Positions 1 to 12,740 are shown, counted from the stretch's first letter. The stretch is 64,000 nucleotides of DNA from Paraescarpia echinospica (GCA_020002185.1 CM034531.1:46492029-46556028); one strand, 5' to 3'. The notes: generated by a model from the sequence alone, not told the origin. Numbers and translations: made by a program.

Positions 1-18
1 GACACACAGGATGTGAGA

Positions 19-3000
19 CTAAGAGTCAGTTTGTGTCTGCTGAGCCTGGCTGTTGTCAACAGTTGCTGTTGTGGTTGTCACAGCACTTGATGACATTTCT
101 GGTTCATCGCTGGCACCATTCCTGTCTCTGTCTGCAAGATACATAATCCTACCTCAGCGACATCGTACAATACACACACACATACACGCATGCAAGCATA
201 TATACACACACATACATGAACAAACATATGCAAACACACAAACAAACATATACCACCCTATCTCTTCAATATCACACCACACATACACACTCATACAAAT
301 TTGCATGTAAAAACACACACACACAGACGCACGCACGCACGCACACACACACACTCCTGTTATGTAGATCTCACAAGGTGTCAAAACACAAAAGTGACTG
401 TTATTTTCAGGTTGCACCATAATAACTTAAAAAAACATATTTTATCATAACAACCTACTTCTGATGCAGACTGACATATCTGCTGCAATTGTGCTGACAA
501 TGAGAGAACATGATTTTCTCCTTGTCTTTTTTTATCAAGTCCATGTGAGCAGTGCCCATTCACCTTTGTCAGTCTGGACAGCGGCATCAGTGAAGACAGT
601 CACCTCCGAAGATATCTGGTGGTCATCTGTGGTCAACCTTCCTACGGCCGTGTCGATGTTCTCCAGCTTGTCCAGCCCACTCTGGAAGTCTCTGCACATG
701 CACAACATTGCACTGGCACCACAGTGTATGACATCACATTGAACTTGCACCACATTGCCTTGACAACACATTGCACTGGCACCACACTGCACTGGCATCA
801 CATTGCACTGGCATAACATTGTACTGTCACCACACTGCACTGCACTAGCACAACATTGCACTCTCGACACATTGCACTGGCAGCAACGTTACACAACATT
901 GCACTGATAGTGCACCAGCACCATTTACAAGACACCAGTAAGAGTACTACACCCAGTTTGTTGCCAAGTGCACTGACGCTGTGTGGCACTGGTGGGCTTT
1001 ACAGAACACAAGACTAGCACCTCACGAATGCTGCAAAGCATGACTTATGAATTAGATGTAAGCGACTGGCTGTACTTACTTGTCTTTCTTCTTGTCTTTG
1101 GTTTCTGACTTCTGGAATGGAAAAGTGTTGGATGATAGCAAGTGCTAATGAAGCAACATTAACAACACTGCTACCAAAGCAGGCATGCACATGCTTACAG
1201 CACCACTGCCAAAGTTTACATGCCTGCTCACACATGCACGCTCGTATGCACGCACACCCACACATGCACTGATGCACATGCTCACACACGCACGCACACA
1301 CACACACAAGCATGCAGGATCACACAACATTGTAACTATCTGTTTATTAACAAATGAAAATGCTTTAGTTGAGAAGTAATTGTTACCGGCAAAATACAGC
1401 TTAGCAACATTTTATATATTACCTGTCCAGTTCCCTACTTGTACCTTTCCTCATGTTTTCCAATGTCCTATTTATAATTCTGTCTCCCACTCCCCATCCT
1501 CTTACGGATGCCCGAGATGACGCGACGCCTACCTTCTGTAGTTTCTTCAGTCTGCTGCAGTATTTGGGGTTGCCATTGTCAAGCCCTGCAGCAAGACGAA
1601 ATCAGTATAAGAAATAATAAACCTGATAAAAAATTTTTTTACAGTGTTCATGGTTGAAAATGTATTGTAGACATGTGCTGCGTTTGTCTGAATGCGGATC
1701 ACCTAAAATTACACAGTTCAACCCTTCCTTCCCACTTGTGGAACGTGATTGTTTACCTAAAATTGCTATTAATATACATTTGCACTAACATGTTTCACTT
1801 GCTACGTGGCACCATTGTAACAATTTATTTTCCCTGCAATACATGGTGACAACCATACCACCTCCTCATAATGCTTCACATATTTTGGGTCTTCACAAAC
1901 TTATGAGGAAACACCTGAACAACAGTTTTGTCACCACAAATGTCATATCGTACATGACAACCAGGTCATGACATAAATAATTTTAACATAACTGGATGCA
2001 GCTGATTTCAACACCACAGCTGCCCTCCTGTGTTGGATAGAGTATCGAATGTATGACATGTGTACCACAGATGTGTACCTTGCTTGATGTAGTACTGGAT
2101 ATAGCTGTAGGTGTTGAGAGCGGCCCCAAAGTGACACGAGTAGTTTGAGATGTCCCCGTTGTCCACACTGCGATGGACACTTGGACAGTTGGGGCGGTAC
2201 CGGTGGATCACGTTCAATTTCTCTATCGGAAACCTCTCCTGAGAGGGACAACAACAAACACTGTGGAGCCAAACAGGAACAAAGCTCATGGTTTGCATTG
2301 TTGAGACTTGCCATGGCTGTTCAGATCGGATACGTGGAATTCGGCAGCCACAGACACTGGAACTTCTGCACAATGAAGGGATGAATTTTATTTGTAAGTA
2401 GAGAAAGAATGTTCATTTAAATATCTGCTCCTCTTGCATAATGCCCACTTGCACGATATCATATTTGTCATAATGTCCACCTGTATGACATCATATGTAC
2501 CACTTCTATGGTATATGATATCTCCACTTGCATATCATATCTGTCACTTGTAGGATATCATAATCGAAACAGCAGACATAATATCAATTATGCAAGTGGC
2601 AGATATGATATTAGCCACTAGCATGATTGATGTCACATCTGCCACTTGCATAACTGATATTATGTGTGCCACTTGCATGATATCATGTCTTCTGTTTCCA
2701 TTATATCATAGTTACCAATTTAATGATATCACATTTGCCACTCACAGAGCCAATTATCTTGATCTACAAAAACGTACACGTGTTGCATTAGCTGCTGCCA
2801 AAGCACCTGCTCTTATAATGGAGTAAGCGCCATGCTTGTCTTGTCATAGGTGGATATCAACGCTATATAAGAAAACAGACTATTATTATTTGATGTAGTC
2901 ATGCAGCGACACTTACCAGCAGTTGTTCAGCGTACTTGGCGAGTCTTGTGGCTTCTTTCTTGGGTGTCACCTGTCTTGAATGGGTGTGGTACTTGGGAGC

Positions 3001-6000
3001 CAGGGATGTGAGGATGGGACTGGAAGAACCAGGAGTGTGCAGAGTAGGGTTACATATACACCACCCATTCACATGTACACGTGATCAATGGTGGTCATGG
3101 GCCTAATGGACTACCATATGAGGATCATGGGCCTAATGGACTACCATGTGAGGATCATGGGGTTAATGAACTACCATGTGAGGATCATGGGGTAAATAAC
3201 AACCATGTGAGGATCATGGGGTTAATGAACTACCTTGTGAGGATCATGGGGTTAATAAACTAACGCGTGAGGATCATGGGATTAATGAACTACTGTGTGA
3301 GGATCATGGGTTAATTAACTACTGTGTGAAGAACATTTGGCTAATTAATTACTATCTGAGGATCATTGGATTAATGAATCCTGGAGTTAGTGAATCATGT
3401 GATGATCGTGTGATGACTTGATAGCTGTAAGTTTATTTTGTTATTGCTAGATTCAGACAAACAATGACATGGATAGGAAATTATAGGCCTCTGACTTTAC
3501 TCAGCTAACCTCCATCAACTTGAGAGGAGACCTATGCCCACTAGAAGGGACCTACCCACTGGTCTGATGACGACCACTCAATGTCCGTCTTCTCTCGCCC
3601 ACGTCCAGATGGTCCAGTACTTTGTATGTGATGTCATACGCATACTGAAAGAACGATCCTTTATTACATTTTAACACGCCGATATTGTATCATTGTAAGT
3701 GCATCTCCGCCCAGGTGTAAGTGCATCTCCGCCCAGGTGTAAGTGCATCTCCGCCCAGGTGTAAGTGCATCTCCGCCCAGGTGTAAGTGCCTCTCTGCCC
3801 AGGTGTAAGTGCATCTCCGCCCAGGTGTAAGTGCCTCTCTGCCCAGGTGTAAGTGCATCTCCGCCCTGGTGTAAGTGCATCTCTGCCCAGGTGTAAGTGC
3901 ATCTCTGCCCAGGTGCTCTTGTCTATTTTATATGTTCATTTGCTTACAGTTGTTTACATGTCTTATATTCTCTACTTGCCTAGAGGGCCTTTCTTCTGCC
4001 TGAGAGAACTGAGTGGTGATCAATTCACCAGATGTCACCAACATAAACGATTGGGTTTCTCCTCCATGGGTTGGGGTAAGCTAGTTATAATTATTTTTAA
4101 CATGTATCCCTGACCAGCCCAATCAAAGGCAATCCACGTAAGATACATGTAATCCTAAGTGTTACTGCTTTATAAAGTTTATCTTAATAAACAAAAGGCG
4201 ACTACATTGATCAATCCTGCACAGTTTTGGGTGGACAGCATTCTTACTCTTTCAATCTGGATTGGGTACAATTACACTGGTCAATTATACTGTCGTTAAA
4301 AATGCAAAAAATTACAATTACACTGTAACAAAATTAAATTACAAACTTTACTATTACACAATAATTGTAATTCATTATGCAGTTACAACTAAACTTAACA
4401 CTGCCTGGGTAGAGAACACAAATGTCATGTTACATAAGCCTATTACATATGTATGTATACAACATATCAGCATTTGCACACTTGTTTCAACACAGCCCTT
4501 CACAGTTGTCCTTTGGTAATGTAATTTGAGTTGGGCTATTTTTATCTGATCCTTTTTTACAAGTGAAGTAAAATACTTCACAGAGGTTCGTTTTAACAGG
4601 ATCTCAACGGTACACAGAATAGGTGAGATCTGTTGAATGGTACAGCCGCCTTTATTCTCATACACACACTGAAAGGTGTATCTCCGGGGGAATCAAACAT
4701 GTAACTTCAGGCATCAATAATGGGTGTTATTCACACAAATGTACAGTCAACACAGGATATCTTGACAATCTTGTACATAGCGTCATGGCTGTTAGAGTAC
4801 TCAAAATACAGCGTGTTTGCAGTCACCAGATTTGAAATGAACAAACCTTTGCATCAAAACTTACAAATAGGTACTACCTGGTATGTTGTTTTCCACAATT
4901 CATGAGCATTTATTTACATATTTTTGTTAATACTTAACACATGTTGAAGGTATACTGCCCACCGAATTAAGTATAAGCCCGAAAGATTGCTCGTAAATTT
5001 AATTTTTAGCCTGCAAAAAGTCAACAAAACCCCCAGACTACTAACAACTTCATTGGCAATACAACAGGTGCAGACTGGCTTAACCATGCAGGTCTTTGAT
5101 GTTCAACGTGGTTGTGATTTTCCCCCACACACAAAACACCCAATTCAGCAACAATTTGAGTGGTTAGCTATTCCCAGTGGTGTTATGTTTGAGTTATCAA
5201 GGAATTATTATCTGCTGCATACAATGTCATAATTGGCGATAGCATAAATCATTAAATGAAATGGTTATGGGAATGGTTTGAAGTTGAACATACTGTAACA
5301 GCGATATCTGCTGTCCTTGGTTTATTGCTTCATGAGTGGGCGACATAAACTAGTACATGAAGAAGATATTTACCATGCGAGGTGTGGTTCGGTAGACGCC
5401 ACCTGGGTCAAACCTTTCTTGGCGCTTGCCGTGGTTGATATAGTCCTCTCTGCAAACACTCTAGTATGTAACTCATTCAATGTGCTATCAGTTCATTGAA
5501 CATTTTCTATACCATATAAGCTCATTATTTACACATACTGTCATGTGTAAGAACATTAAAAGGAGACCGATTAATTAATTAATTAATTAATTAAAAGGAG
5601 ACCATTACATGAGATATTGATCGATGGTTACACATTATATAAGAGATATTGATCAAAATATTTTCTAAAAACTGAAAGTAGGTTTTAAAATTAGAGGGCA
5701 CAAAATAATATTAGTGCAATGCCATGCATTAAAGGGAATAAAAACATATATTGCTTGAATTCATGTTATATTACATCCTGCTATCTATTTCCACGTCCAC
5801 AAAGCCACACAAAAAAAAAAATTCAATGAATTAGAAATTCCACATTTTATGCTGTGCATCCAGACATTTTCGAATATGCATATTTTTGGCGCGCTTTTCG
5901 GGATGCCGAGATGTGACGTCATTTATGACTCAAACTCGCATGCTGTCAGGATTGAACCGGCGTCGCCCGATTGTAAGATAAACTATAAGTAACCAACGCG

Positions 6001-9000
6001 CCTACCCACTGAGCTAGCGGGACCAACGGAAACTGTTTGACTGATTTAAGTTGTTATGATAAATTGTACAACTCCTTCATATATCGATATTCTAGTGATA
6101 TTATGAGATTATACACGTTATTTTATGTAGCTGGATACAATATATGTTTGCTATGTATGTTTATTGGTGTAGATTATCTCCCGTTGGTTGCATTCGATAT
6201 AATTATTCTGAAAACGAGCCCAAGCTCGGCGAAACCTAGTCGACTTGTAGGCCCATTCACATTCGTTGTTTTGAATAACATTCGATTCATGTGGAACCGT
6301 AAGAAAAATGTTTGTTCCTCTATGATGACTAGTGTTTGCATTACGTCGAAATATTGCACAATAACTCATTCTGACGCTCATTTCGACCCAAAAGCTATCC
6401 TTGTAAACATGCTCTGAATGCATGGAAAGGGTTGGCCTGATGCGAGTCTGTGTCATAAGTGACGTCACGATACCACGTGATCGCCTAGCTCATTAAAATT
6501 TTATTTTCCGCAGGAATCGCTTCACAGACGGGCTTAAAATCGAATTTATACTACAAATGTATTTTTCAGTATTTGTTTAATGTTGTCAAATGTTACATAC
6601 AATGTTAAACTTTGTGTACACATGGAAAAAGGATTTTAGCTAAAGCCTTATTTTTATTTCCTTTAATGTACTAAGTTGGGCTGCTTTAAAGGAAATAAAA
6701 ACAAGGCATTAGCTAAAATCCGTTTTCCATGTGTACAGAAAGTTTAATATTGCATGTAACATTCGAGAACATTAAAAAAATACAGAAAAATACATTTGTA
6801 GCATAAATTCGATTTTAAACCCGTCTGTGTAGCGATTCCCGTGGAAAATAAAAATGTTATGAGCTAGGCGATCACGTGGCATCTTAACATCACACATGAC
6901 TCACACTCGCAGCAGGCCGACCCTTTCTATGCATTCAGAGCATGTTTACATGGATAATGTTGGGGTCGAAACGAGCGTCAGAATGAGTTGTTATGCAATA
7001 ATCCGATGTAATACAAACACTGGTCATCATAGAGGAACAAGCAGTTATCTTACGGTTCCACATGAATTAAATTTTATTCAAAACAATGAATGCGAATGAG
7101 CCTACAACTTGTAGTACAAGTCGACTAGGTTTCGCCGAGCTTGGGCTCGTTTTCAGAATAATTATATCGAATGCAACCAACGGGAGATAATGTACACCAA
7201 TATACATACATAGCAAACATATATCGTATCCAGCTACAGAAAGTAACGTGTAAAATCTCATAATATCACTAGAATATCGATGCATGAAGGAGATGTACAA
7301 TTTATCATAACAACTGAAATCAGTCAACAAATTTCTGCCGGCCTTGATAGCTCTCTTGGTAAACGCGTTGGTTCCTTGGCATTCGTTTTACAATCGGGCG
7401 ACGCCGGTTCAATCCTGACAGCATGCAAACTATTGATTTTCTTTACACTTTTTTTGTTTATGTTTTCACGAAGTAATATAAACCAAATAATTCAGTATAC
7501 TATGATGCACTGTTTGTAAATATTTTTATATTTTTGTTTTAATTATTTATTCGCCACAAAAATGAAAATATGGTCATTATATATAACGATGTTTCTAAAT
7601 TGTATTTATCCAGACAGATCACAATCTTTTTCACATATATAATTACAATATATTAATATACAATATATTTACAATTAATAAATTATATATCCATTACATT
7701 ATATTTGTTTGGATTAATAAAATTTAGAAACATCGTTATATAATGACCATATTTTCATTTTTGTGGCGAATAAATAATTACTACAAAAATAAAAAATTAT
7801 TTACAAACAGTGCATCATACTATATACTAAATGATTTGGTTTATATAACTTCGTGAAAACATTTAAAAAAAAAGTGTAAAGAAAATCAATAGTTTGCAAG
7901 CTCTCAGGATTGAACCGGCGTCGCCCGATTGTAAAATAAACGACAAGTAACCAACGAGTCTACCCACTGAGCTATCGGGACCAGCGGAAACTCTCTCACT
8001 GATTTAAGTTGTTATGGTAAATTGTACAACTCCTTCATATATCGATATTCTAGTGATATTATGAGATTATACACGTTACTTTATGTAGCTGGATACAATA
8101 TATGTTTGCTATGTATGTTTATTGGTGTAGATTATCTCCCGTTGGTTGCATTCGATATAATTATTCTGAAAATGAGCCCAAGCTCGGCGAAACCTAGTCG
8201 ACTTGTAGGCCCATTCGCATACATTGTTTTGAATAAAATTGGATTCATGTGGAACCGTAAGATAACTGCTTGTTCCTCTGTGATGACTAGTGTTTGTACT
8301 ACGTAGGAAAATTGCACAATAACTCATTCTGACGCTCGTTTCGACCCCAAAACTATACTTGTAAACATGCTCTGAATGCATGGAAAGGGTCGGCCTGAAG
8401 CGAGTTTGAGTCATAAGTGACGTCACATCTCGGCATCCTGAAAAGCGCGCCAAAAATATGCATATTCGAAAATGTCCGGATGTACAGCATTAAATGTGGA
8501 ATTTCTAACTCATTGAATTTGTTTGCTTTTTTTTTGCTTGGTGGACGTGGAAATAGACAGCAGGATGTAATGTAACATGAATTCAAGCCATAGATGTTTT
8601 TATTCCCTTTAATAACTGCAGTCAACTTATGCATTACTGTGTTACCAGGTCCTGCATTAGTGCAACAAGCTGGATTGCTTTAGCTAGTGCACTCAGTTCC
8701 TGCATTTGAGTAATCAGACCTTGCATTAGTGCACTCAAGTACAATTAGGTCATAATTAGTGCAATTGGGTCCTGCATTAGTGCACTCAGATCATGCAATC
8801 GAGCACTCACATTTCTGCACTAGTGCACCCAGGTCCTGTATCAGTGCACTCAGGTCATGTTCATGCAGATGCTGCATTAGTGCAATCAGGGCATTTATCA
8901 GTGCACTCAGGTCCATCATTAGTGCACTCAGTGTCTGCTATACTGCATTATTAGTGCAATCAGATCCTGCATTATTGCAATTAGGTCCTGTGTTAGTGCA

Positions 9001-9296
9001 CTCTAGTGGTCCTATTTTGGTATCCTGAAGAAGTACACCTGTAGAACAGAAGTAGGACACAAAAAACACATTTTGTACACACAGTAGACTTACAGTTTGT
9101 CCTGGACCAGCTTTGAGACTTTCATCCTATCGACATTAACCCTAGCATCCTCGCTGTGCTGTTTCTCATTTCTCAGCCTCCTCTGCCTGTGTTTCTCATC
9201 AGCCTCCTTATGCACTTTGATACCATGATGGCGTCTGGACACCCCCGCTTGGCTTAGTTTGTTGTTTGCACTTTTACGCAACAGTGGATTCTCCAT
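19..9296 (-). CDS. Nine-exon host gene, 318-aa charged protein of unknown function
   Basis: Coding exons on the minus strand are 9296-9094, 5449-5374, 3644-3556, 3019-2917, 2238-2079, 1585-1533, 1111-1080, 691-564 and 131-19 (TAG at 21-19). Every boundary has GT-AG ends, most 3' splice sites have a pyrimidine tract, and all eight junction phases agree (2,0,2,0,1,0,2,1). The total is 957 nt, or 318 residues plus a stop. The first ~67 residues are strongly basic and helix-prone. The middle is a globular-looking region ending in a Tyr-rich stretch. A Lys-rich linker follows, then an S/T/Q-rich tail with two Q-T-D motifs. I recognise no family. The first exon may start at ATG 9296 or may be an internal exon entered through the AG just after it (phase 0), with an upstream exon possibly at 20044-19985. 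Introns 1-3 carry most of the repeats in this region. Confidence 0.8.
160..357. repeat. CA-rich microsatellite
   Basis: Imperfect CACA/CATA runs, with a denser (CA)n/(GCAC)n core at about 314-353. It lies in the last intron of the nine-exon gene. Confidence 0.8.
695..935. repeat. Degenerate ~15-bp minisatellite (GCACTGGCACCACATT-like)
   Basis: About fifteen diverged units of a TTGCACTGGCACCACA-type motif in the intron directly upstream of exon 691-564. The short ORFs here, full of repeated CQCNV or HWHHIALA words, are repeat artefacts. Confidence 0.8.
1180..1316. repeat. CA/TGCA-rich simple repeat
   Basis: Imperfect CACATGCACGCACACACA-type sequence in an intron of the nine-exon gene. It has no independent coding content. 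Confidence 0.7.
2440..2745. repeat. Degenerate ~23-bp minisatellite with TGATATCATAT core
   Basis: Repeated CCACTTGCATGATATCATATCTG-like units, many containing the palindrome GATATC. Spacing and sequence drift between units. It lies in the intron between exons 3019-2917 and 2238-2079. Confidence 0.75.
3080..3350. repeat. 31-bp minisatellite
   Basis: About nine tandem units of a GAGGATCATGGGGTTAATGA-containing 31-bp motif, decaying toward the right end. It lies in an intron of the nine-exon gene. Confidence 0.85.
3692..3914. repeat. 22-bp minisatellite, ten units
   Basis: Ten nearly perfect copies of GTGCATCTCCGCCCAGGTGTAA with CTCC/CTCT variants, directly upstream of the 3' splice site of exon 3644-3556. 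The period of 22 leaves all three antisense frames open, giving overlapping spurious ORFs. Confidence 0.9.
3915..5373. other. Intron sequence, nothing recognised
   Basis: AT-rich non-coding DNA between minisatellite and exon 5449-5374. Short ORFs show no coding character. Confidence 0.5.
5450..5939. other. Intron sequence with TTAA run
   Basis: Contains a (TTAA)n run at about 5572-5594. The rest resembles the outer part of the fold-back repeat family seen at 8400-8640 and 10200-10440. No coding content. Confidence 0.5.
5946..6024 (-). repeat. tRNA-derived SINE head, copy 1
   Basis: On the minus strand it has an A box (AGCTCAGTGGGTAG) and a B box (CCGGTTCAATCCTGA) spaced as in a tRNA gene. 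The acceptor stem does not pair and an insertion lengthens the middle. It is therefore a tRNA pseudogene or SINE promoter rather than a functional tRNA. Confidence 0.6.
7342..7422 (+). repeat. tRNA-derived SINE head, copy 2 (inverted)
   Basis: Same block in the opposite orientation in the right arm of the inverted repeat. The B box GGTTCAATCCTGA is intact and the A box is degraded. Confidence 0.55.
7546..7790. repeat. AT-rich palindrome (fold-back)
   Basis: The arm at about 7550-7605 (with ATTCGCCACAAAAATGAAAA) is matched inverted at about 7725-7782. The loop is AT-rich with ATATATTAATATAC. Inverted similarity continues outward into the flanking tRNA-like blocks. A second copy lies at about 9350-9594. 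Confidence 0.8.
7903..7983 (-). repeat. tRNA-derived SINE head, copy 3
   Basis: Minus-strand A box (AGCTCAGTGGGTAG) and B box (CCGGTTCAATCCTGA) as in copy 1. Confidence 0.6.
8640..9012. repeat. Degenerate minisatellite (GTGCACTCAGGTCCTGCATTA)
   Basis: Diverged ~15-20 bp units containing TTAGTGCACTCAGGTCCTGCA. Duplicated with the 1.8-kb unit at 10443-10815. Confidence 0.8.
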
Positions 9297-9706
9297 TGAC
9301 AAGACCAAATAAAATGGGTATTGTTTATTGCTGCGTTTAGATGTTGTTATTTATTTGCCACAAAAATGAAAATATGATCATTATATATAATGATGTTTCT
9401 AAATTGTATTTATCCAGACAGATCACAATCTTTTTCACATATATAATTACAATATATTACTGTACAATATATTTACAATTAATAAATTATATATCCATTA
9501 CATTATATTTGTTTGGATTAATAAAATTTAGAAACATCGTTATATAATGACCATATTTTCATTTTTGTGGCGAATAAATAATTACTACAAAAATTAAAAA
9601 TTATTTACAAACAGTGCATCATACTATATACTAAATGATTTGGTTTATATTACTTCGTGAAAACATATAAAAAAAAAGTGTAAAGAAAATCAATAGTTTG
9701 CAAGCT

Positions 9707-9787
9707 CTCAGGATTGAACCGGCGTCGCCCGATTGTAAAATAAACGACAAGTAACCAACGAGTCTACCCACTGAGCTATCGGGACCA
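9707..9787 (-). repeat. tRNA-derived SINE head, copy 4
   Basis: Copy of 7903-7983 carried by the tandem duplication. Confidence 0.6.
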
Positions 9788-10896
9788 GTGGAAACTCTCT
9801 CACTGATTTAAGTTGTTATGGTAAATTGTACAACTCCTTCATATATCGATATTCTAGTGATATTATGAGATTATACACGTTACTTTATGTAGCTGGATAC
9901 AATATATGTTTGCTATGTATGTTTATTGGTGTAGATTATCTCCCGTTGGTTGCATTCGATATAATTATTCTGAAAACGAGCCCAAGCTCGGCGAAACCTA
10001 GTCGACTTGTAGGCCCATTCGCATACATTGTTTTGAATAAAATTGGATTCATGTGGAACCGTAAGATAACTGCTTGTTCCTCTGTGATGACTAGTGTTTG
10101 TATTACGTCGGAAAATTGCACAATAACTCATTCTGACGCTTGTTTCGACCCCAAAACTATACTTGTAAACATGCTCTGAATGCATGGAAAGGGTCGGCCT
10201 GAAGCGAGTTTGAGTCATAAGTGACGTCACATCTCGGCATCCCGAAAAGCGCGCCAAAAATATGCATATTCGAAAATGTCCGGATGTACAGCATTAAATG
10301 TGGAATTTCTAACTCATTGAATTTTTTTGCTTTTTTTTTGCTTGGTGGACGTGGAAATAGACAGCAGGATGTAATGTAACATGAATTCAAGCCATAGATG
10401 TTTTTATTCCCTTTAATAACTGCAGTCAACTTATGCATTACTGTGTTACCAGGTCCTGCATTAGTGCAACAAGCTGGATTGCTTTAGCTAGTGCACTCAG
10501 TTCCTGCATTTGAGTAATCAGACCTTGCATTAGTGCACTCAAGTACAATTAGGTCATAATTAGTGCAATTGGGTCCTGCATTAGTGCACTCATATCATGC
10601 AATCGAGCACTCACATTTCTGCACTAGTGCACCCAGGTCCTGTATCAGTGCACTCAGGTCATGTTCATGCAGATGCTGCATTAGTGCAATCAGGGCATTT
10701 ATCAGTGCACTCAGGTCCATCATTAGTGCACTCAGTGTCTGCTATACTGCATTATTAGTGCAATCATATCCTTTGCATTGCAATTAGGTCCTGTGTTAGT
10801 GCACTCTAGTGGTCTTATTTTGGTATCCTGAAGAAGTACAACTGTAGAACAGAAGTAGGACACAAAAAACACATTTTGTACACACAGTAGACTTAC

Positions 10897-11099
10897 AGTT
10901 TGTCCTGGACCAGCTTTGAGACTTTCATCCTATCGACATTAACCCTAGCATCCTCGCTGTGCTGTTTCTCATTTCTCAGCCTCCTCTGCCTGTGTTTCTC
11001 ATCAGCCTCCTTATGCACTTTGATACCATGATGGCATCTGGACACCCCCGCTTGGCTTAGTTTGTTGTTTGCACTTTTACGCAACAGTGGATTCTCCAT
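10897..11099 (-). pseudogene. Duplicated copy of the first coding exon
   Basis: This is a near-identical copy, offset by 1803 bp, of exon 9296-9094 of the nine-exon gene, including the ATG and the GTAAGT donor. One visible difference changes an Arg codon to Cys (the 5-CGT/TGT- type change near 11035). The exon is 203 nt, so including both copies in one mRNA would shift the frame. It is therefore either unused or a mutually exclusive alternative exon. It was created by the 1.8-kb tandem duplication. Confidence 0.7.
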
Positions 11100-11223
11100 T
11101 GACAAGACCAAATAAAATGGGTATTGTTTATTGCTGCGTTTAGATGTTGTTCTCGCAAATGCTGCGTTACAGCACCATCTGAAAAAAATGTATTCCTGGG
11201 GTAATTACACATGTATTAGTGTT

Positions 11224-11293
11224 CACGTACACATGCATGCACACACACAAACACCCACACAAATTAACATGTGCATGCATACATGAACACACA

Positions 11294-11330
<37 letters not shown>

Positions 11331-11349
11331 GCGCACGCGCACGGACACA
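11224..11349. repeat. CA-rich microsatellite
   Basis: (CA)n with interspersed CATG/CGCG steps. Confidence 0.8.
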
Positions 11350-12650
11350 TATATTATCAATTGTTTAAATTTATTGGAACACTGAATCACTGTATGATTT
11401 TTATTAGTCAGTTGACCTATATGGGGGTTTATTCTATGCACTGGTATATAGCTGTGAACTATGTTGTTCTAAATATTAGATGAATTAGTTTTTGCAAAAA
11501 ATCACTTCCAATATGATTGACAAAGGGGCGTGCTTTGCCCTGCAGTGAATGTGTCATCAGAATTTTAAAACACCAGTGTAATTACAAAATTTAAATCACA
11601 TTATTCCTCGCATGAGCTAATGCCGTCTGTTATAACAAAATTTTGTAGTATGTAAATATATATTTTACAATTTTGTTTAGTAAATGCACTTTGCTTTGGA
11701 ACCATTTAAAACAGTAGTACTTAATACAACATAATATGGGTAACAAACTAAAACTGGTGTAACTTTTTCTTGTGCAGTTTCTGCGAAAATCTTGACATGT
11801 AATTATAATCATATATGGTTTGACATGTTGCATCATTTGACTAATACTAGAATGTGCCAATAAAAATAACATATTTGAAGATGTGATTTGACCCTGTACT
11901 ATGGTCTACGCCCCCGCTCTAAATCTGTTACGAAAATTTGTCATATTGTATTATTATTGGATATTAATATTCTCAAACGTTACATTGCAAGTTGGTTAGA
12001 CAATGTCATGAGAATCTATTCACAAGTTGTCTATAAAAATAATGTATAGCCTACACTATAGAACTGCACCCAACTGCGTATGCATCAGGTGTAGTCCATT
12101 CCGATTTTTCCGCTCCGCTCTTATCGATTATTTTCACGATTTCTAAACGTTTTTATTACTGTTAACTGTGTGAGGTATTATTTTAGATATACCAGAATAT
12201 AATCCCATGGTGATATATGCGATCAAAACACACTAAGACACGATTTGACAAAGGTTTAGCTTTAGCTTCCATAACAACCAGTTCAAAACAAGATGGCGAA
12301 TCTGTAAACAACTTACACAAAGCGTGCCAAAACCAAATCGCCCCTAAAACAACCCAAAATCAGTCCATTCACACAAAGTTTACATATTATACTGTTACAA
12401 ATCCGGATTGTACGCTGTCAGCAACACACAAGAAACCAACAACAAACACAATATATATTACAATATACTGTCTACTAACTGGCAAATTTTACTGCTGTCT
12501 TTTACATCTACTGTGATCTTACTACTGTGATTTTATATTAGCTGTGATATATAACTTAATCATAAAAACAATACCCACATCTATAGTGGAATGTAATCTC
12601 GTTTTTGCTTTTGTTTTACTGCATTAACATAACTGTACAAGCAAAGCAGC
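11350..12650. other. Non-coding stretch, nothing recognised
   Basis: AT-rich. Two short ORFs show no family resemblance or splice support. Confidence 0.5.
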
Positions 12651-12740
12651 TTGTGCAATAGCTGCTCTTATGATGGTGCCACCCAAAATGGGCACACCAG
12701 TGGTAGTTCTGATTAGCATCATTATTGCATTCGTACCCTA

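Larger units (their letters stand above)
5940..7430. repeat. Large inverted repeat (fold-back), arms ~730 bp
   Basis: The left arm (about 5940-6665) reappears inverted as the right arm (about 6680-7430), with a symmetry centre near 6672. Each arm carries a tRNA-like block and a shared internal unit. The same unit recurs in direct orientation near 7900-8640 and 9700-10440. Similar predicted peptides on both strands (near 6037-6417, 7067-7330, 8022-8306 and 9826-10179) simply reflect these copies. The structure resembles a fold-back or MITE-type element. No transposase is visible. Confidence 0.75.
7545..9346. repeat. Tandem duplication, unit 1 (~1.8 kb)
   Basis: This block is repeated almost without change at 9347-11150, with an offset of 1804 bp over most of its length and 1803 at the end. 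It includes a ~210-bp AT-rich palindrome, a tRNA-like block, a GTGCACTCAGG minisatellite and the first coding exon of the nine-exon gene. Confidence 0.9.
9347..11150. repeat. Tandem duplication, unit 2 (~1.8 kb)
   Basis: Second copy of 7545-9346. It differs by scattered substitutions and one 1-bp indel, so the duplication is recent. Just after it the sequence departs at TGTTCTCGCAAATG. Confidence 0.9.

Noticed and set aside
3580..3680. Apparent spacer near 3600
   Set aside because: First taken as non-coding, but it holds exon 3644-3556 of the nine-exon gene with correct splice sites and phase.
3664..3902. Three overlapping repeat-peptide ORFs (H-L-H-L-G-x-x-A-L-T)
   Set aside because: Products of the 22-bp minisatellite in an intron.
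5946..9787. Functional tRNA genes
   Set aside because: A and B boxes are present but acceptor and anticodon stems do not form; SINE-type remnants.
6037..10257. Recurrent ~95-126 codon ORFs on both strands
   Set aside because: Copies of the fold-back repeat unit. The frame is not conserved beyond copy similarity and there is no recognisable domain.
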